DNA of 47,605 bases, from assembly GCA_021771115.1 (NCBI GenBank), contig JAETPP010000004.1, positions 1 to 47,605 on the forward strand, read 5' to 3'. The position numbers and the translations under genes were made by a program. The DNA comes from Bacillota bacterium. GTDB lineage: Bacteria > Bacillota > Clostridia > Oscillospirales > Acutalibacteraceae. The number at the start of each line of letters is the position of its first letter. Positions within the stretch are counted from its first letter, which is position 1. The notes beneath the pieces were generated by a model. That model did not search any database. It was not told the DNA's origin and worked only from the letters and a program-made list of their open reading frames with translations. Shown piece by piece: positions 1 to 9,747 of this stretch.

Positions 1-79
1 GAAGGAAGGCCGGTCCCTTTTCCAGATTAAGAATTGATTTTAGAGAAATTACGGAAGACAGCTGCAAAACAAGCGTGGT

Positions 80-1666
80 CTATACGCCGAAATATTGCGA
101 TTTCTTTCGGAATTCGCTGGGAGTGCAGCCTGTTTCATTGCGGAAAACAAAAGAGAAATAGGAAAAGCTGTCATAGCCGGTCTGAATGGCTATTTCATAA
201 ATGGGAAGGTCCGTAGAGCTTAAAAGCTCTTTTGCTTTTTGTATTCTGATACGGTGAAGATAAATATGGATAGAGCAGCCGGTTTCCTTTTTGAATTGGC
301 GCGTGAGATAGTCTGCGGAAAAATGGAAGCTTTTTGCCAGATTGTCACTGTTTAGGTCTTCAGAAAAATGAGTATCAATATACTCTCTGACCCGTACCGC
401 AAGCGAAAGCGGCCTTTCTTTTTCCAGCTCAGTGGCTTCAGCGATTTTCACCAGCTCTCGCAGATAAATTTGAAAGCTTTCTACAGATTTCAGAGAACGC
501 AGGCGGTATGCTTCAAAATCCTCACCGGAAAGGGTTTTCTCTGCGGCGATCCCCTTTTTCCGCAAATGCTCGTAGATCAGATGCTCCATATCCATTCGAA
601 AATGCTTGCAATATTCCAGATCCAGTTCACTTTTTTGGGCCAAATCGGAGATGTGCCGCTCCACTTCTTCCACAAAACAGGAATATTTTCCCATTGAGAG
701 AAGGGCGTCCCATTCATTCAGCTTCTGAGAGATTTCATAGGGAATGCGCTTTGGATGAAAATTTTCTAAAGAGCAAATGTGCTTTTTCCCGGCAATATCG
801 TTGTTGGCAGCCCGAAAAAGTGAATCGAATACTTTCGGAGCTTGTGTCAGCAAGACGTTTGAAGCATAGTAGCAGAATAAAGAAACCGAAAGGTGTTTTT
901 GCGCCGCTTCCACAATTTTTTGACAGTAGGAAACAAGGGATGCAGCCTCAAACTCCGGCTTTTCCAAAATGGCGGTCAATAAAGCGTTTTCTTTCTGGAA
1001 AAACAGCGCCTCCCGCACTGAACCGGGAAGAGAGTCTATAAGCTCTTCTGTGATGTTTTGCAGGGCATACCGCTGCCAGGCAGATAGAGTTTCTGCTTGA
1101 CGGCTGAAAAAGAGGCACAGGGAAAAACGGGAGAAGGCGCTATAGGGAAGAGATATCTTTTGTCCTTTTTCCAAAACAGCGGCTTCTGCTAATTCCGGTT
1201 CCGAAGAAAGGGAATACCAGAAGTTTTTCTGAAGTTCACTTTGAGATTCCAGCCACTTTCTTCCAAACAGTTTTTCTTCTCGTTCCCGTTTGTCGCTGCA
1301 AGCTTTTTGTACTGCGGATCCGATGATTTTCTGAAGCTCGGGATATTGGATGGGCTTTAGAAAATAATCAAAGGTGTGAAGCTCCACGGCCTTTTTTGCA
1401 TAGCTGAAATCCGCATATGCCGTGCAGAACAGCGTAATGATTTTCATGTCTTGGTCACGAACCCAGGAGAGCAGGGAGATTCCACTTTCTCCCGGCATTT
1501 CGATATCTGTTACCAACACATCTATTTCGTGTTTGAGAAGAATAGTCTTTGCCTTTGCAGCGGTTTGGGCGGTATAGACCATATCAATGCCGATCGCTGC
1601 GAAGTCCAGAGCGTTTACAATGCCCTGAAGCACATCGTATTCGTCATCTACCAATAGAAGGTTCAT
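80..1666 (-). CDS. YesN-type AraC-family response regulator
   Basis: This is a 528-residue DNA-binding response regulator expected to switch on nearby carbohydrate genes when phosphorylated. Residues 1-118 are a receiver domain with the acidic pair D7/D8, phospho-acceptor D54 in a TDIEMPG motif, T82 and K104. Residues from about 420 to 525 are two AraC-type helix-turn-helix units ending in the classic GYDSFSYFSFVFR and GCTPSEFRK segments. The 300-residue middle linker is variable, as is usual for YesN proteins. It lies directly downstream of the YesM-type kinase, so the two form a two-component pair. The start follows an AGGAGAG ribosome site. Family and partner are clear; the inducing sugar is unknown. 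Confidence 0.93.
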   Translation of the reverse strand: MNLLLVDDEYDVLQGIVNALDFAAIGIDMVYTAQTAAKAKTILLKHEIDVLVTDIEMPGESGISLLSWVRDQDMKIITLFCTAYADFSYAKKAVELHTFDYFLKPIQYPELQKIIGSAVQKACSDKREREEKLFGRKWLESQSELQKNFWYSLSSEPELAEAAVLEKGQKISLPYSAFSRFSLCLFFSRQAETLSAWQRYALQNITEELIDSLPGSVREALFFQKENALLTAILEKPEFEAASLVSYCQKIVEAAQKHLSVSLFCYYASNVLLTQAPKVFDSLFRAANNDIAGKKHICSLENFHPKRIPYEISQKLNEWDALLSMGKYSCFVEEVERHISDLAQKSELDLEYCKHFRMDMEHLIYEHLRKKGIAAEKTLSGEDFEAYRLRSLKSVESFQIYLRELVKIAEATELEKERPLSLAVRVREYIDTHFSEDLNSDNLAKSFHFSADYLTRQFKKETGCSIHIYLHRIRIQKAKELLSSTDLPIYEIAIQTGYDSFSYFSFVFRNETGCTPSEFRKKSQYFGV

Positions 1667-1740
1667 AGGATATGTCTCTCCTGGTGTTATTCAGTAAAAA
1701 ATGATTGCGGAGTTTTTGCGCTGTGCGGATACAGGAAATC

Positions 1741-3414
1741 TCAAGCTTTTTCGGAGATCCCGATTTCATTTTCAAAGCAGGGAACGCGGACCTCAACCTC
1801 CGCGCCGGGAGAACGATTGCGGAAAGTCAAAGAAAAGTTTTCTCCGTATAGCAGGGAAAGGCGCTTACAGATATTTCTTATTCCAATGCAGCGGTTTTCC
1901 GTATCGGAAAAAAGCTGATTCCTTTGATTAAAAAGATCCAACTGTTCAGCGGAAAACCCTTTCCCGTTATCCCGGATCAAAATAGAAAGCTCTCCTTTTT
2001 CTGTTTGGGAAATGGAAAGAGAAAGCGTTAGCGCGCTTTTTTCTACTTCCGCATATTTGATGGAATTTTCCACAAATGTGATGATCAAAAGCGGAGGAAC
2101 CAGGTATTGTCCGGCATTTTTCGCCATGTGAAGATCCAAAGGGATCTCTGTCCTTTGCCGGATATTTTGAATATCGAGAAACTCCTGTACCATGGAGAGC
2201 TCTGTTTCCAAGGGCAGCAGAGAAAAGCCGTTTGAGAAGAGATATCTCACATAGTGGGAGAGCTTCATGCAGAAAAACTGAATTCGCTCGGTTTCCTCAT
2301 TTTGCGCCATACTGAATAGAATGCTGAAGCAATTCAAAAAGAAGTGGGGCTTGATCTGAAGCTGGTAGAATTCCAGCCTGGTTTTGGCAAGATCCAGTTC
2401 TTTTTCATAATAGTCTATCTTCAGTGTTTGAAATTGCTTTTCCAAAGAATCGAAGGCATTTACAGCTTCATTTAGTTCCACAAAGCCCTTGCGGGTATTT
2501 TCTGCACGGTAAGAGGAGTATTCCGCAATGTGATCTTGAAACCGCTTCAATGGATCTTCAATATGGCGCTTAAAGTAGATCAGCGTATAAAGACAGAAAA
2601 TCAACAGTGTAAAAAATACGGTGGTCAATATAAAAATCAAAGTTGTCGTATTGGTACGATCAATATAAGGCGTGTCGAAAACCTGAAGGGAAAGGGTGGT
2701 TCCCGGCAGCTCATATTCTTTGCGGAAGCTGGATTTCCGTTGGTCGCCGCCGCTGGTATAAAGTTCTGCGAGATCTGCATTGATCAGGCGGTAGCCGCCG
2801 CGCTCAGTCAATGCAGTATCCTGCAGGTCACGCAGCAGGGTATTGCAGGAGATCCATCCGGTAATATGATTTTCCCCTTCAGAGTAGCACTGGAAAAGAT
2901 AGGGGATCTCGTCCAAAAGGACGCAGCCCCATCGCGAGCTTTTCGGAAATCCAAAGGAAGCAAACTGATGCTGCAGATACTCTTTCATGCTTTGATTTTG
3001 CGCATAAGAGACCTCCGTAGAGAAGTAAGCTGTTCCGGTGCTCTTTTCACTGTTCCAAAAGAAAAAGCTGAAGTCCTTGGCCCAATAATTTCTCTGATAT
3101 GCAAGTTCGCTGTACAGGCTGCGAATCTCCACGTTTACCCGATGAGTATCCTCCAAGGCCTCGATATTCTTGATCTGAGAACTGTTCTGCAGGGTTTCCA
3201 CAAGGTAATAGTTTGTTGTGGTGATACGCTTATGTACGATCTCCAGCTGTTCCTTGAGTATGGAGTCTGTTTTCTCATCGGAGATCTTTTGGCTGGCATG
3301 ATAAGAGTACAGCAGAAGAAGAACGCCAAAAACAGCTATGGTGAATGCCAGCAGGAGCATGAAAAGCAATATCTTTTTCAGGGAGGGCATACCCCTTTTT
3401 AATGGTTTCTCCAT
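1741..3414 (-). CDS. YesM-type membrane sensor histidine kinase
   Basis: This 557-residue kinase probably senses an extracellular sugar or a loaded binding protein and phosphorylates the regulator encoded just downstream. A membrane segment lies near residues 12-36, an extracellular sensor region of about 220 residues follows, and a second membrane segment lies near 255-280, leading into a HAMP-like linker. The phosphorylated histidine is in QIKPHFFLN (His_kinase, PF06580). ATP-binding boxes include VENSIKYAE and DNGKGF, then a GIRNICKRL segment. The ATG at 3414 was preferred to the upstream alternative because the protein then begins with a typical short cytoplasmic tail. Such kinases usually sit beside LplABC importers, as here. 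Confidence 0.92.
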   Translation of the reverse strand: MEKPLKRGMPSLKKILLFMLLLAFTIAVFGVLLLLYSYHASQKISDEKTDSILKEQLEIVHKRITTTNYYLVETLQNSSQIKNIEALEDTHRVNVEIRSLYSELAYQRNYWAKDFSFFFWNSEKSTGTAYFSTEVSYAQNQSMKEYLQHQFASFGFPKSSRWGCVLLDEIPYLFQCYSEGENHITGWISCNTLLRDLQDTALTERGGYRLINADLAELYTSGGDQRKSSFRKEYELPGTTLSLQVFDTPYIDRTNTTTLIFILTTVFFTLLIFCLYTLIYFKRHIEDPLKRFQDHIAEYSSYRAENTRKGFVELNEAVNAFDSLEKQFQTLKIDYYEKELDLAKTRLEFYQLQIKPHFFLNCFSILFSMAQNEETERIQFFCMKLSHYVRYLFSNGFSLLPLETELSMVQEFLDIQNIRQRTEIPLDLHMAKNAGQYLVPPLLIITFVENSIKYAEVEKSALTLSLSISQTEKGELSILIRDNGKGFSAEQLDLFNQRNQLFSDTENRCIGIRNICKRLSLLYGENFSLTFRNRSPGAEVEVRVPCFENEIGISEKA

Positions 3415-3532
3415 GTTTACGACCACTTTCCCTTTTATACCATGTAGTATTTTGCAGAGCATAGCCTGTAGCTTTGTAAAGAAAAACGTTTGAGAAGTTC
3501 TCTCCTTCGCTTAGAGGCTTTTAAGATAGCGC

Positions 3533-4795
3533 TCAAGCCTTGGGCTGCCTGACGCTTTTCTTTTGCAGTGCCTGTGCCGCGGCAATAAAGGCAAAACCCA
3601 GCAGTGCAAAAATGCAAAGAACAAAATAGAGCCCCGCATAGCTTCCCGTAATGGTTAAAATAAGGCTTAAAACAGGCCCGATGCACCCCTGGCCAAGGAA
3701 GCTGGCGCACATGATAACCGAGGCAAATTCCGAGAAATGCCGCTGCCCCATAATATCCCCGATAATGGTAGAGGGTGCATTTTCCGCTAAGGGATAGGAT
3801 AAAGCACAAAGCAGCACAGAGCACCAAACCGGCCATAGAATAGCGGCTTCCAGATGCGTCCAGAAAACCATCAGCATGCTGGCAAATAGAAAGCTGCCTG
3901 TTAAAAAGGCCACATATCCCGATGGCTTCATCCGGCTGGAAAGCCAGCCGCTGAACACAATGGTAAAACCGCTGAGAAGCGTTAAGATACCCATAAACCC
4001 GCTGGCTGTTGTATCCGGCATACCATGCTCCTGCATAACAGTGGGACCATAGGTTTTATAGCCGGAAATCAAAGTGCCCAGAAACAGGATCCCAAGAAAT
4101 ACCAGATAAAAGGCCGGCTTTTTCAGAGCTTGGCGCAAGGAAAGCCCCTCCATAGCGGAACTGCAGGTCTGCACCGCATCTTCTACAGAAAGCCTTTCCC
4201 AACCGAAAGGCTTTTGATGCAGCTGATCAGGATCCTTAATCAGAAAAAGCTCACAAGGAATATTGATCACAAAGATACTAGCAGCCATGATCTGATAAGC
4301 GGGCCTCCAGCCAAAGCGCTCGATCAGCCAACCGGCAAAAAGGATCCAGAAGCCGCCGCCGAATCCGGTAGAGGCAAAGGTGATCCCCAGAATTTTTTTC
4401 CGTTTTTCAAAAAACCAGTCTGCAATGACCATGGAGCAGGGCCCCTGCATTCCAAAGCCAATCAGCAGTCCGTTTATGGCCCCCGCCAGATAAAAGCTCC
4501 AGAGAGAATGGGAAACTGAACAGATCAGCATATTCCCGCAGCAGCAAACAGTTCCAAGCATCAGGGAATATCGGGCGGTGATCCGGCGAATGAGCTCCCC
4601 GCCGAACAGAGAGATCAAGCAGCCAACAGCAGACCCAATGGTGGACATATAAACCAGCTGAGAGACAGGCAGCTGAGTATCGGCGCAGATCTGCGCGAAG
4701 AAGATGCCAAAGGTTCCCGCGGCACCTACATGAGACAGCATGATCACGAAAACGCCTGCTGCGGCGCGATACCCGTAAAACTTTTCTTTTTTCAT
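3533..4795 (-). CDS. MFS transporter, OxlT/monocarboxylate-like
   Basis: This is a predicted 12-helix major facilitator of about 420 residues. Hydrophobic segments are regularly spaced. The GELIRRITARYSLM stretch between helices 2 and 3 and the later SGWLSSRMKPSGY stretch fit the two repeats of an MFS fold. An FEKRRKKILGITFASTGFGGG region resembles the OFA/monocarboxylate branch, so a small organic anion is a reasonable guess; the substrate cannot be read from sequence. The start is MKKEKFYGY because the longer N-terminus lacks a ribosome site and is not membrane-like. A TATACT -10-like box lies upstream near 4834. The gene lies between the esterase and the two-component system and may be transcribed separately. 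Confidence 0.82.
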   Translation of the reverse strand: MKKEKFYGYRAAAGVFVIMLSHVGAAGTFGIFFAQICADTQLPVSQLVYMSTIGSAVGCLISLFGGELIRRITARYSLMLGTVCCCGNMLICSVSHSLWSFYLAGAINGLLIGFGMQGPCSMVIADWFFEKRKKILGITFASTGFGGGFWILFAGWLIERFGWRPAYQIMAASIFVINIPCELFLIKDPDQLHQKPFGWERLSVEDAVQTCSSAMEGLSLRQALKKPAFYLVFLGILFLGTLISGYKTYGPTVMQEHGMPDTTASGFMGILTLLSGFTIVFSGWLSSRMKPSGYVAFLTGSFLFASMLMVFWTHLEAAILWPVWCSVLLCALSYPLAENAPSTIIGDIMGQRHFSEFASVIMCASFLGQGCIGPVLSLILTITGSYAGLYFVLCIFALLGFAFIAAAQALQKKSVRQPKA

Positions 4796-4874
4796 TTTGC
4801 AAACAAGACCTTTTCCGTCTGCCGCGCTGCTTTTAGTATAGCATATACGGAAGCAGAATGCCACAAATGCCAAA

Positions 4875-4900
4875 ATATCCCAATTCTAAAATTGGGATAT
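4875..4900. promoter_or_regulatory. Perfect palindrome between esterase and MFS gene
   Basis: An 11-bp perfect inverted repeat (ATATCCCAATT / AATTGGGATAT) surrounds a 4-nt loop. It lies 28 bp after the esterase stop and about 80 bp before the MFS start, upstream of the putative MFS -10 box. The weak T-run on the minus strand (TTTTGG) makes it a poor terminator, so an operator is at least as likely. Confidence 0.5.
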
Positions 4901-4928
4901 CAGGCAGATGCTCAGCAGAACTTATTTT

Positions 4929-5774
4929 TTATTCGTAAGTATGTCCGCTGCTGATCCCGGGTTTTGCCTCCCCAAGCGGTAGCCAATCTATAAACTTCTT
5001 TATGAACGTATCCCAGAAATCCCAATCATGAGATCCGGGGCCCTCAAACCAGTCCACAGGGTAATTTATGCCGCGCAGGAAATCTCTGTATTCCTGGTTT
5101 TCCGGGAGCAGAAAATCCTCTGTGCCGCAGCACATGAATATTTTGGGGATATCTCCCTTTTCTGCCATTACCTTCTGCGCCAGCGCCTTATAATCCTTGT
5201 CGCTGCCCCTCAGCTTGGATAAATCTCCAAAAATGCGGGTCCAAAAGGATCTGTCTTCCAGATATTTTGGAGAGAGCGCAGTGATTTTTGGAGCTTCGTC
5301 TACAATGCCGTCTATGATAACTCCTGCGGAGAGGCTGCCAATGTATCCGAAGGTGTGGTTATATTTCAACCCATTTACCAGAGCGCCGTACCCACCCATA
5401 GAAAGGCCGGCGATAAAGGTGTCTTCTCGCTTGTGGGAAAGCGGAAAGGTCTTCCTGGTGTACTCTACCAGCTCTTCCCCAATAAATTTTCCGAACCGTC
5501 CCTGTGTCTCTGGAATATCGATATAAAACAGGTTCTCGCCTGAGGGCATAAATACCATAAGGTCTTTGTCCTGTGCCCACCGCTGAATGTTGGTCCCGCC
5601 GATCCAATCCACATGGCTTCCCAGTCCGCCGTGCAGCAGGTAAAGAGCCTTGTATTCCTTGATGTCTCTTTGCTCGTGCTGTGTAAACATGGTTTTATCC
5701 GTGGGAATAATGGCGTTCATTGTTATCGTGCGGCTTAAAGAATCGGAATAGAAAGTACATTCAAACAGTCCCAT
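4929..5774 (-). CDS. Alpha/beta-hydrolase esterase, EstA/esterase D family
   Basis: This is a 281-residue cytoplasmic serine esterase with no signal peptide. The nucleophile elbow is GLSMGGYGAL with S125. D220 in CGTEDFLL and H249 in GSHDWDFW complete the expected triad, and the LYLLHGGLG segment near residue 47 supplies the oxyanion region. Relatives include tributyrin/acetyl esterases and S-formylglutathione hydrolases. Its place 51 bp after the second importer permease suggests it removes acetyl or similar ester groups from the imported oligosaccharide. An AGGAGG site precedes the ATG. Enzyme class is secure; the natural ester is inferred. Confidence 0.88.
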   Translation of the reverse strand: MGLFECTFYSDSLSRTITMNAIIPTDKTMFTQHEQRDIKEYKALYLLHGGLGSHVDWIGGTNIQRWAQDKDLMVFMPSGENLFYIDIPETQGRFGKFIGEELVEYTRKTFPLSHKREDTFIAGLSMGGYGALVNGLKYNHTFGYIGSLSAGVIIDGIVDEAPKITALSPKYLEDRSFWTRIFGDLSKLRGSDKDYKALAQKVMAEKGDIPKIFMCCGTEDFLLPENQEYRDFLRGINYPVDWFEGPGSHDWDFWDTFIKKFIDWLPLGEAKPGISSGHTYE

Positions 5775-5825
5775 AAAAAATCCTCCTGAAAATTGATAAA
5801 GATGTTATTTCCTTTTTTACAAGCA

Positions 5826-6719
5826 TTAGCCCTTTACAGCCCCCAGCATAATACCGTTTGCAAAGTACTTTTGCAAAAATGGATAAATAAGCAAAATAGG
5901 AAAGATGGCTACAAAGGCGATTGCCATACGTATTGATACCTGCGGGATTTGCATAGCTCCTCCGGAGCTGATAGAGGAGTGGGCGGAAAGCGCCTGAATA
6001 TCCTGTATCATACGGTTCAGCAGCGCTTGAACACTGAGCATTCCGGAATCGCTGATGTAATAAAGCCCGTTTGTCCAGTCGTTCCAGTAAGCAAGCCATG
6101 TAAACAGCCCTATGGTCACTAAAATAGGCTTACTCAGCGGCAGGGCGATTTTTGCGTAAATGGTCAGGTAGCCTGCTCCGTCAATCTTTGCCGCCTCATA
6201 AATATCGTTGGGAATATTGGTCGTAAAAAAGGTGCGCGCCAAAATGATATTGAATGCTCCCATGAGCAGATTGGGAAGCAGGTAGGCCAGAAGTGTGTTC
6301 TTAATATGAAAGGTATTGGTCCACATGATGTAAGAAGGCACCAGGCCACCGGAAAAAAGCATAGTAAAAAACACGTAGAAATTCAGTGCCCTTCGGCCCG
6401 GAAGATCCTTTAAAGAAAGGGGAAAGGCCATTAAGGTGGTAAGCAGCAGGCTGAGCGCAGTACCAATTACCGTTACCAGGATCGTGATCCCATAGGCGCG
6501 AAAAATGGTAGAGGCGTTTTGCAGAATATAGCGATACGCGCCAAGACTGAATTTTTCCGGGAAGAAGGAATACCCGTTGACTACCAAGGTGTTTTCCTCT
6601 GTGATAGAGGACATGAACAAAAGCACCATAGGGAGAACTGTGATCAGAGTAACGCCAATAAGAACAATATTTATCATAGTTTGATAAGCAGTTTGCCCTT
6701 TTGTACGAATCATTGCCAT
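5826..6719 (-). CDS. Carbohydrate ABC transporter permease, LplC/YtcP-like
   Basis: This is an inner-membrane permease of about 297 residues with six predicted helices. The EAA loop contacting the ATPase is seen as IYEAAKIDGAGYLTIYAKI followed by LPLSKP, and the C-terminus ends with the family-typical YFANGIMLGAVKG. It pairs with the permease upstream. Two ATGs, at 6719 and 6713, follow a GGGGG ribosome site; the first is listed but the second is equally possible. No ATP-binding subunit is encoded here, which is normal for this CUT1 subgroup because a shared MsmX-type ATPase is usually encoded elsewhere. Confidence 0.93.
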   Translation of the reverse strand: MAMIRTKGQTAYQTMINIVLIGVTLITVLPMVLLFMSSITEENTLVVNGYSFFPEKFSLGAYRYILQNASTIFRAYGITILVTVIGTALSLLLTTLMAFPLSLKDLPGRRALNFYVFFTMLFSGGLVPSYIMWTNTFHIKNTLLAYLLPNLLMGAFNIILARTFFTTNIPNDIYEAAKIDGAGYLTIYAKIALPLSKPILVTIGLFTWLAYWNDWTNGLYYISDSGMLSVQALLNRMIQDIQALSAHSSISSGGAMQIPQVSIRMAIAFVAIFPILLIYPFLQKYFANGIMLGAVKG

Positions 6720-6732
6720 TGTCCCCCTTTTC

Positions 6733-7659
6733 TTAAAAAATCGCATTTGCCGAGCTGACCTTGCGGACGATCAGATTGGATAAAAGCACCAGTGTAAAGC
6801 CTACTACAGCCTGGATTAAGCTTGCTGCGGCGGATCTTCCAATCCCTCCCGCGCTGGTCATGGCTCGATATACATAAGTATCCACTGTATTGGTAACAGC
6901 GAACAGAGATCCGGAATTCTGCGGAACCTGATAGAACAGACCAAAATCGGAATAGAAAATGCGCCCGATCTGCATGAGAAGCATTGTTACTATAGGAGGA
7001 ACCAGATGGGGCAGCGTGATGTTCTTGATTTGGCACCATTTTCCGGCGCCATCCAGCTCCGCAGCTTCATAATAACCGGGGTCAATCCCTGAAATTCCGG
7101 CAATATAGATCAGAGTCCCATAGCCCACGCCCTTCCAGCAGTTTGTAAGGATCAGGATCAAAGGCCACCAGGTGGTATCGTTGTACCACTGAATAGGCTT
7201 TTGGCCTAAAGCGGGCAGAATGGTTTTGTTCATTAAGCCGTTTTCATGGCTCAAAAGCGCGAAAACGATATAGCTGACCACAACGATGGAAATCAGAAAT
7301 GGCAGCAGGATTGCGCTTTGATACAGCTTTTTCAGCCGGCTGCTGAGAACATCGGTAATGAAGATCGCAAGGAGAATCCCGACTGCCATATTTACCAGAA
7401 TAAAAGCCACGTTGTACAGCAAAGTGTTTCGCAGGATGATAAACGAATCCTTAGATTGAAAGAGGTAACGGAAATTTTCTGTCCCATTCCAGGGGCTGCC
7501 GAATATCCCATCGTTCACATTGTACTTCTTGAACGCAATTACGATCCCGGCCATAGGGATATAATTGTTTATGAAGAGATAAACAGCCCCCGGTATGACC
7601 ATCAAATAGAGGGGCAGATATTGCCAAAGCTTTGCGGCGTTTTTTCTTCCTTCACGCAT
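6733..7659 (-). CDS. Carbohydrate ABC transporter permease, LplB/YteP-like
   Basis: This 308-residue membrane protein is the first permease of the importer. It begins with a cytoplasmic basic tail and a strong helix (YLPLYLMVIPGAVYLFI), then the family-typical NYIPMAGIVIAFKKY segment. The EAA loop reads YYEAAELDGAGKWCQIKNI followed by TLPHLVPPI. A GGGAG site precedes the ATG. It follows the lipoprotein gene by 61 bp and its stop lies 13 bp before the chosen start of the second permease, so the three are almost certainly co-transcribed. Substrates in this family are mostly complex plant or host glycan oligosaccharides. Confidence 0.94.
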   Translation of the reverse strand: MREGRKNAAKLWQYLPLYLMVIPGAVYLFINNYIPMAGIVIAFKKYNVNDGIFGSPWNGTENFRYLFQSKDSFIILRNTLLYNVAFILVNMAVGILLAIFITDVLSSRLKKLYQSAILLPFLISIVVVSYIVFALLSHENGLMNKTILPALGQKPIQWYNDTTWWPLILILTNCWKGVGYGTLIYIAGISGIDPGYYEAAELDGAGKWCQIKNITLPHLVPPIVTMLLMQIGRIFYSDFGLFYQVPQNSGSLFAVTNTVDTYVYRAMTSAGGIGRSAAASLIQAVVGFTLVLLSNLIVRKVSSANAIF

Positions 7660-7720
7660 GGCCTATTTTCTCCCTTCACGCCGAAACTTCGGCGAATTTT
7701 TAGTCTTTTATTTCGGAAGA

Positions 7721-9277
7721 CTACTCTTCCTTTGCGGCCAGCCATTCATTTAACTGTTTTTGCTTTTCATCTATGACCTTCTGCAGCCCGGCAGCGTAAA
7801 GGGCATCGTTAAAATCCTTAAGCCCGCTCTCGATATCGATCACGCCGAAGGCCAGGTCCTTTTTGTACTGTTCATAGACGGTATTCAGCTGAGCCATCTC
7901 TGTGGAAACCACGCTGGAATCAAAGGTGAAGCCATAGGCCTTCGACTTCATCATGCTTCCGTTATATTCCTTATACTGCTCCCAGATATCCACAGGATTT
8001 CCTACCCAAGGAGTGGTGATAAATTGGTTGGGATAAATGAAGCCCATATCATTGTGATACCCTACGCTGCTTGCGTCTACGCCTTCAGGATAGGTAGCCA
8101 GGCCTTCTTCGTTTTTGACCCAGTCTTCCCCTTCGATGCCCCAGTTCAGAAGATCCATAAATTCCTGACTGGTATAAGCCCAGTTCAAAAACTTCATGGC
8201 CTTTCTGGGATCCTTTGAGGCATTTGCGATAGAGTAAACACAGGAATTTGTCCCGTTTGTGCCCTTAAAGCCTTTTCCAATCGGGATGATCTCCAAGGGA
8301 TATCCGCACTGGCTTTCTTTTTCAACGGCGCTGTTGGGCTTGATGTAAGAGAAGAAGGAGAAGCAGTTTCCCGCTTTCATCCGCACTATGGCGTCATCCT
8401 GGCTTACAGCAATATCCTGGGAGATATAGCCTGCCTGATACCATTCCCGGGCGATTTCACAGAAGGTGCGATACTGCTCGCTTTCAAACCAGTTCGTTAC
8501 CGTTGTGGTTTGTCCATAGTCCTCCAGTACTCCGAACATACTGCCCAGATTATCCGTCCAGCCATTGTCCATCAGGCCCATAATGGCGTCAGAGCCATCT
8601 ACCGCCGTAATGTTAGGGTGTGCTTCCTTAACCTTGGCAAAAAGCGCTGTCAACTGCTGATAGCTGTTGTAGTCGTCTGTAGAAACGCTGAAATCTTCTG
8701 TTTTATAGCCGAGTTCCTGAAAGAGATCCTGCCGCACGATTAGGCCTACCGGATAGCCCCGTTCCCGCATTTGTGCAAAGCCAACCAGAAAATCTCCGAT
8801 ATAGGGGGTGAAAGCTTCCTCTTCTCCCAGTACCGAAATGATGTCTTTTGCTTCATCAAGATAATCCGCACAATTTACAATATATTGCGATTCAATGTAG
8901 GTGGCGAATTCATTGGACATGGCCGGGAAGAGATCCAAATCTTCATTGGCGGCCAGCATGAGAGGCAGCTGCTGAAAATAGGTGCCAAAGGTCATAGGAA
9001 TCAAATGGACCTTCATATTAAGCTCCTTCATGGCAAGATCGCTGACCGCCTGCTCTACCTTGCCTTGATTGCTGCCTTCTTTTGCCACAACATAGAGGAA
9101 GTTCACTTCATAGGGTTCTTCTGTGGAAGCACTATCCTCTTTTGAAGCATCGGCAGAAGTTTTGCTGCTTTCTGTTTTGGAAGGTGCTGAGCTTTCGCCG
9201 CCTCCGGGAGAGCAGCCGGCAAAGAGGGCGATCAAAAGCATGCAGCTGAGAATGAGAGCAAATAATTTCTTTGTCAT
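7721..9277 (-). CDS. Extracellular solute-binding lipoprotein, LplA/YtcQ-like
   Basis: This 518-residue lipoprotein is the sugar-capturing subunit of the importer. The N-terminus is a lipoprotein signal peptide with lipobox IALFAGC, so Cys22 would be lipidated and anchored outside the membrane. A serine-, threonine- and lysine-rich linker follows. The rest is a type-1 solute-binding fold of the large LplA class, with family-like stretches such as LNMKVHLIPM and NWGIEGEDWV. It starts the minus-strand operon with the strong site TAGGAGG 7 nt before ATG. The non-coding stretch before it contains no binding site that I can name. The precise ligand is unknown. Confidence 0.93.
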   Translation of the reverse strand: MTKKLFALILSCMLLIALFAGCSPGGGESSAPSKTESSKTSADASKEDSASTEEPYEVNFLYVVAKEGSNQGKVEQAVSDLAMKELNMKVHLIPMTFGTYFQQLPLMLAANEDLDLFPAMSNEFATYIESQYIVNCADYLDEAKDIISVLGEEEAFTPYIGDFLVGFAQMRERGYPVGLIVRQDLFQELGYKTEDFSVSTDDYNSYQQLTALFAKVKEAHPNITAVDGSDAIMGLMDNGWTDNLGSMFGVLEDYGQTTTVTNWFESEQYRTFCEIAREWYQAGYISQDIAVSQDDAIVRMKAGNCFSFFSYIKPNSAVEKESQCGYPLEIIPIGKGFKGTNGTNSCVYSIANASKDPRKAMKFLNWAYTSQEFMDLLNWGIEGEDWVKNEEGLATYPEGVDASSVGYHNDMGFIYPNQFITTPWVGNPVDIWEQYKEYNGSMMKSKAYGFTFDSSVVSTEMAQLNTVYEQYKKDLAFGVIDIESGLKDFNDALYAAGLQKVIDEKQKQLNEWLAAKEE

Positions 9278-9650
9278 GGAAATTCCTCCTAAAATAAAAA
9301 ATCGAATTGAGCTCAGAGCTTTTCCTGAGCTTTTATGATTTTTATTTTATCGAAACGCAGCAGAAAATGGTATCAAAATACCGCGCTCAATTATCGAAAT
9401 CTCGGGAAAAGGATCCGCTTTTCTTAATTCTATCCAATCTGCATTTGACAATGAAAGGCTTATCCACAGCTTGTCTGCTGTTTTCCGCAGTGGGGTAAAT
9501 GGGCTGTGCCTGCGCGCTGTTGGCAAACGGGCATCAAAGCAAGACGCTGCCGTGAAGACCGATGCGCCAGTTTCGAAAAGCCTGAGAGGGCTTTCGAGAT
9601 TTTTGAACCCCCCTGGCGGAAATGACGGAAAAATGTAAAGAAAAGAGGGC

Positions 9651-9679
9651 TTGACAATCCCGGAGCGGAGCGATATAAT
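9651..9679 (+). promoter_or_regulatory. Consensus sigma-A promoter of rpsU
   Basis: TTGACA at 9651 and TATAAT at 9674 are separated by exactly 17 bp, a full-consensus vegetative promoter. The start of transcription would be near 9686, about 60 nt before rpsU. The rest of 9278-9650 holds no gene that I can support. Confidence 0.9.
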
Positions 9680-9747
9680 TATCTTCGTTGTATTGGTATG
9701 ATATGACGCAGAAGACCCCTGCCTTACGGCGGATGGGAGGGATATAC

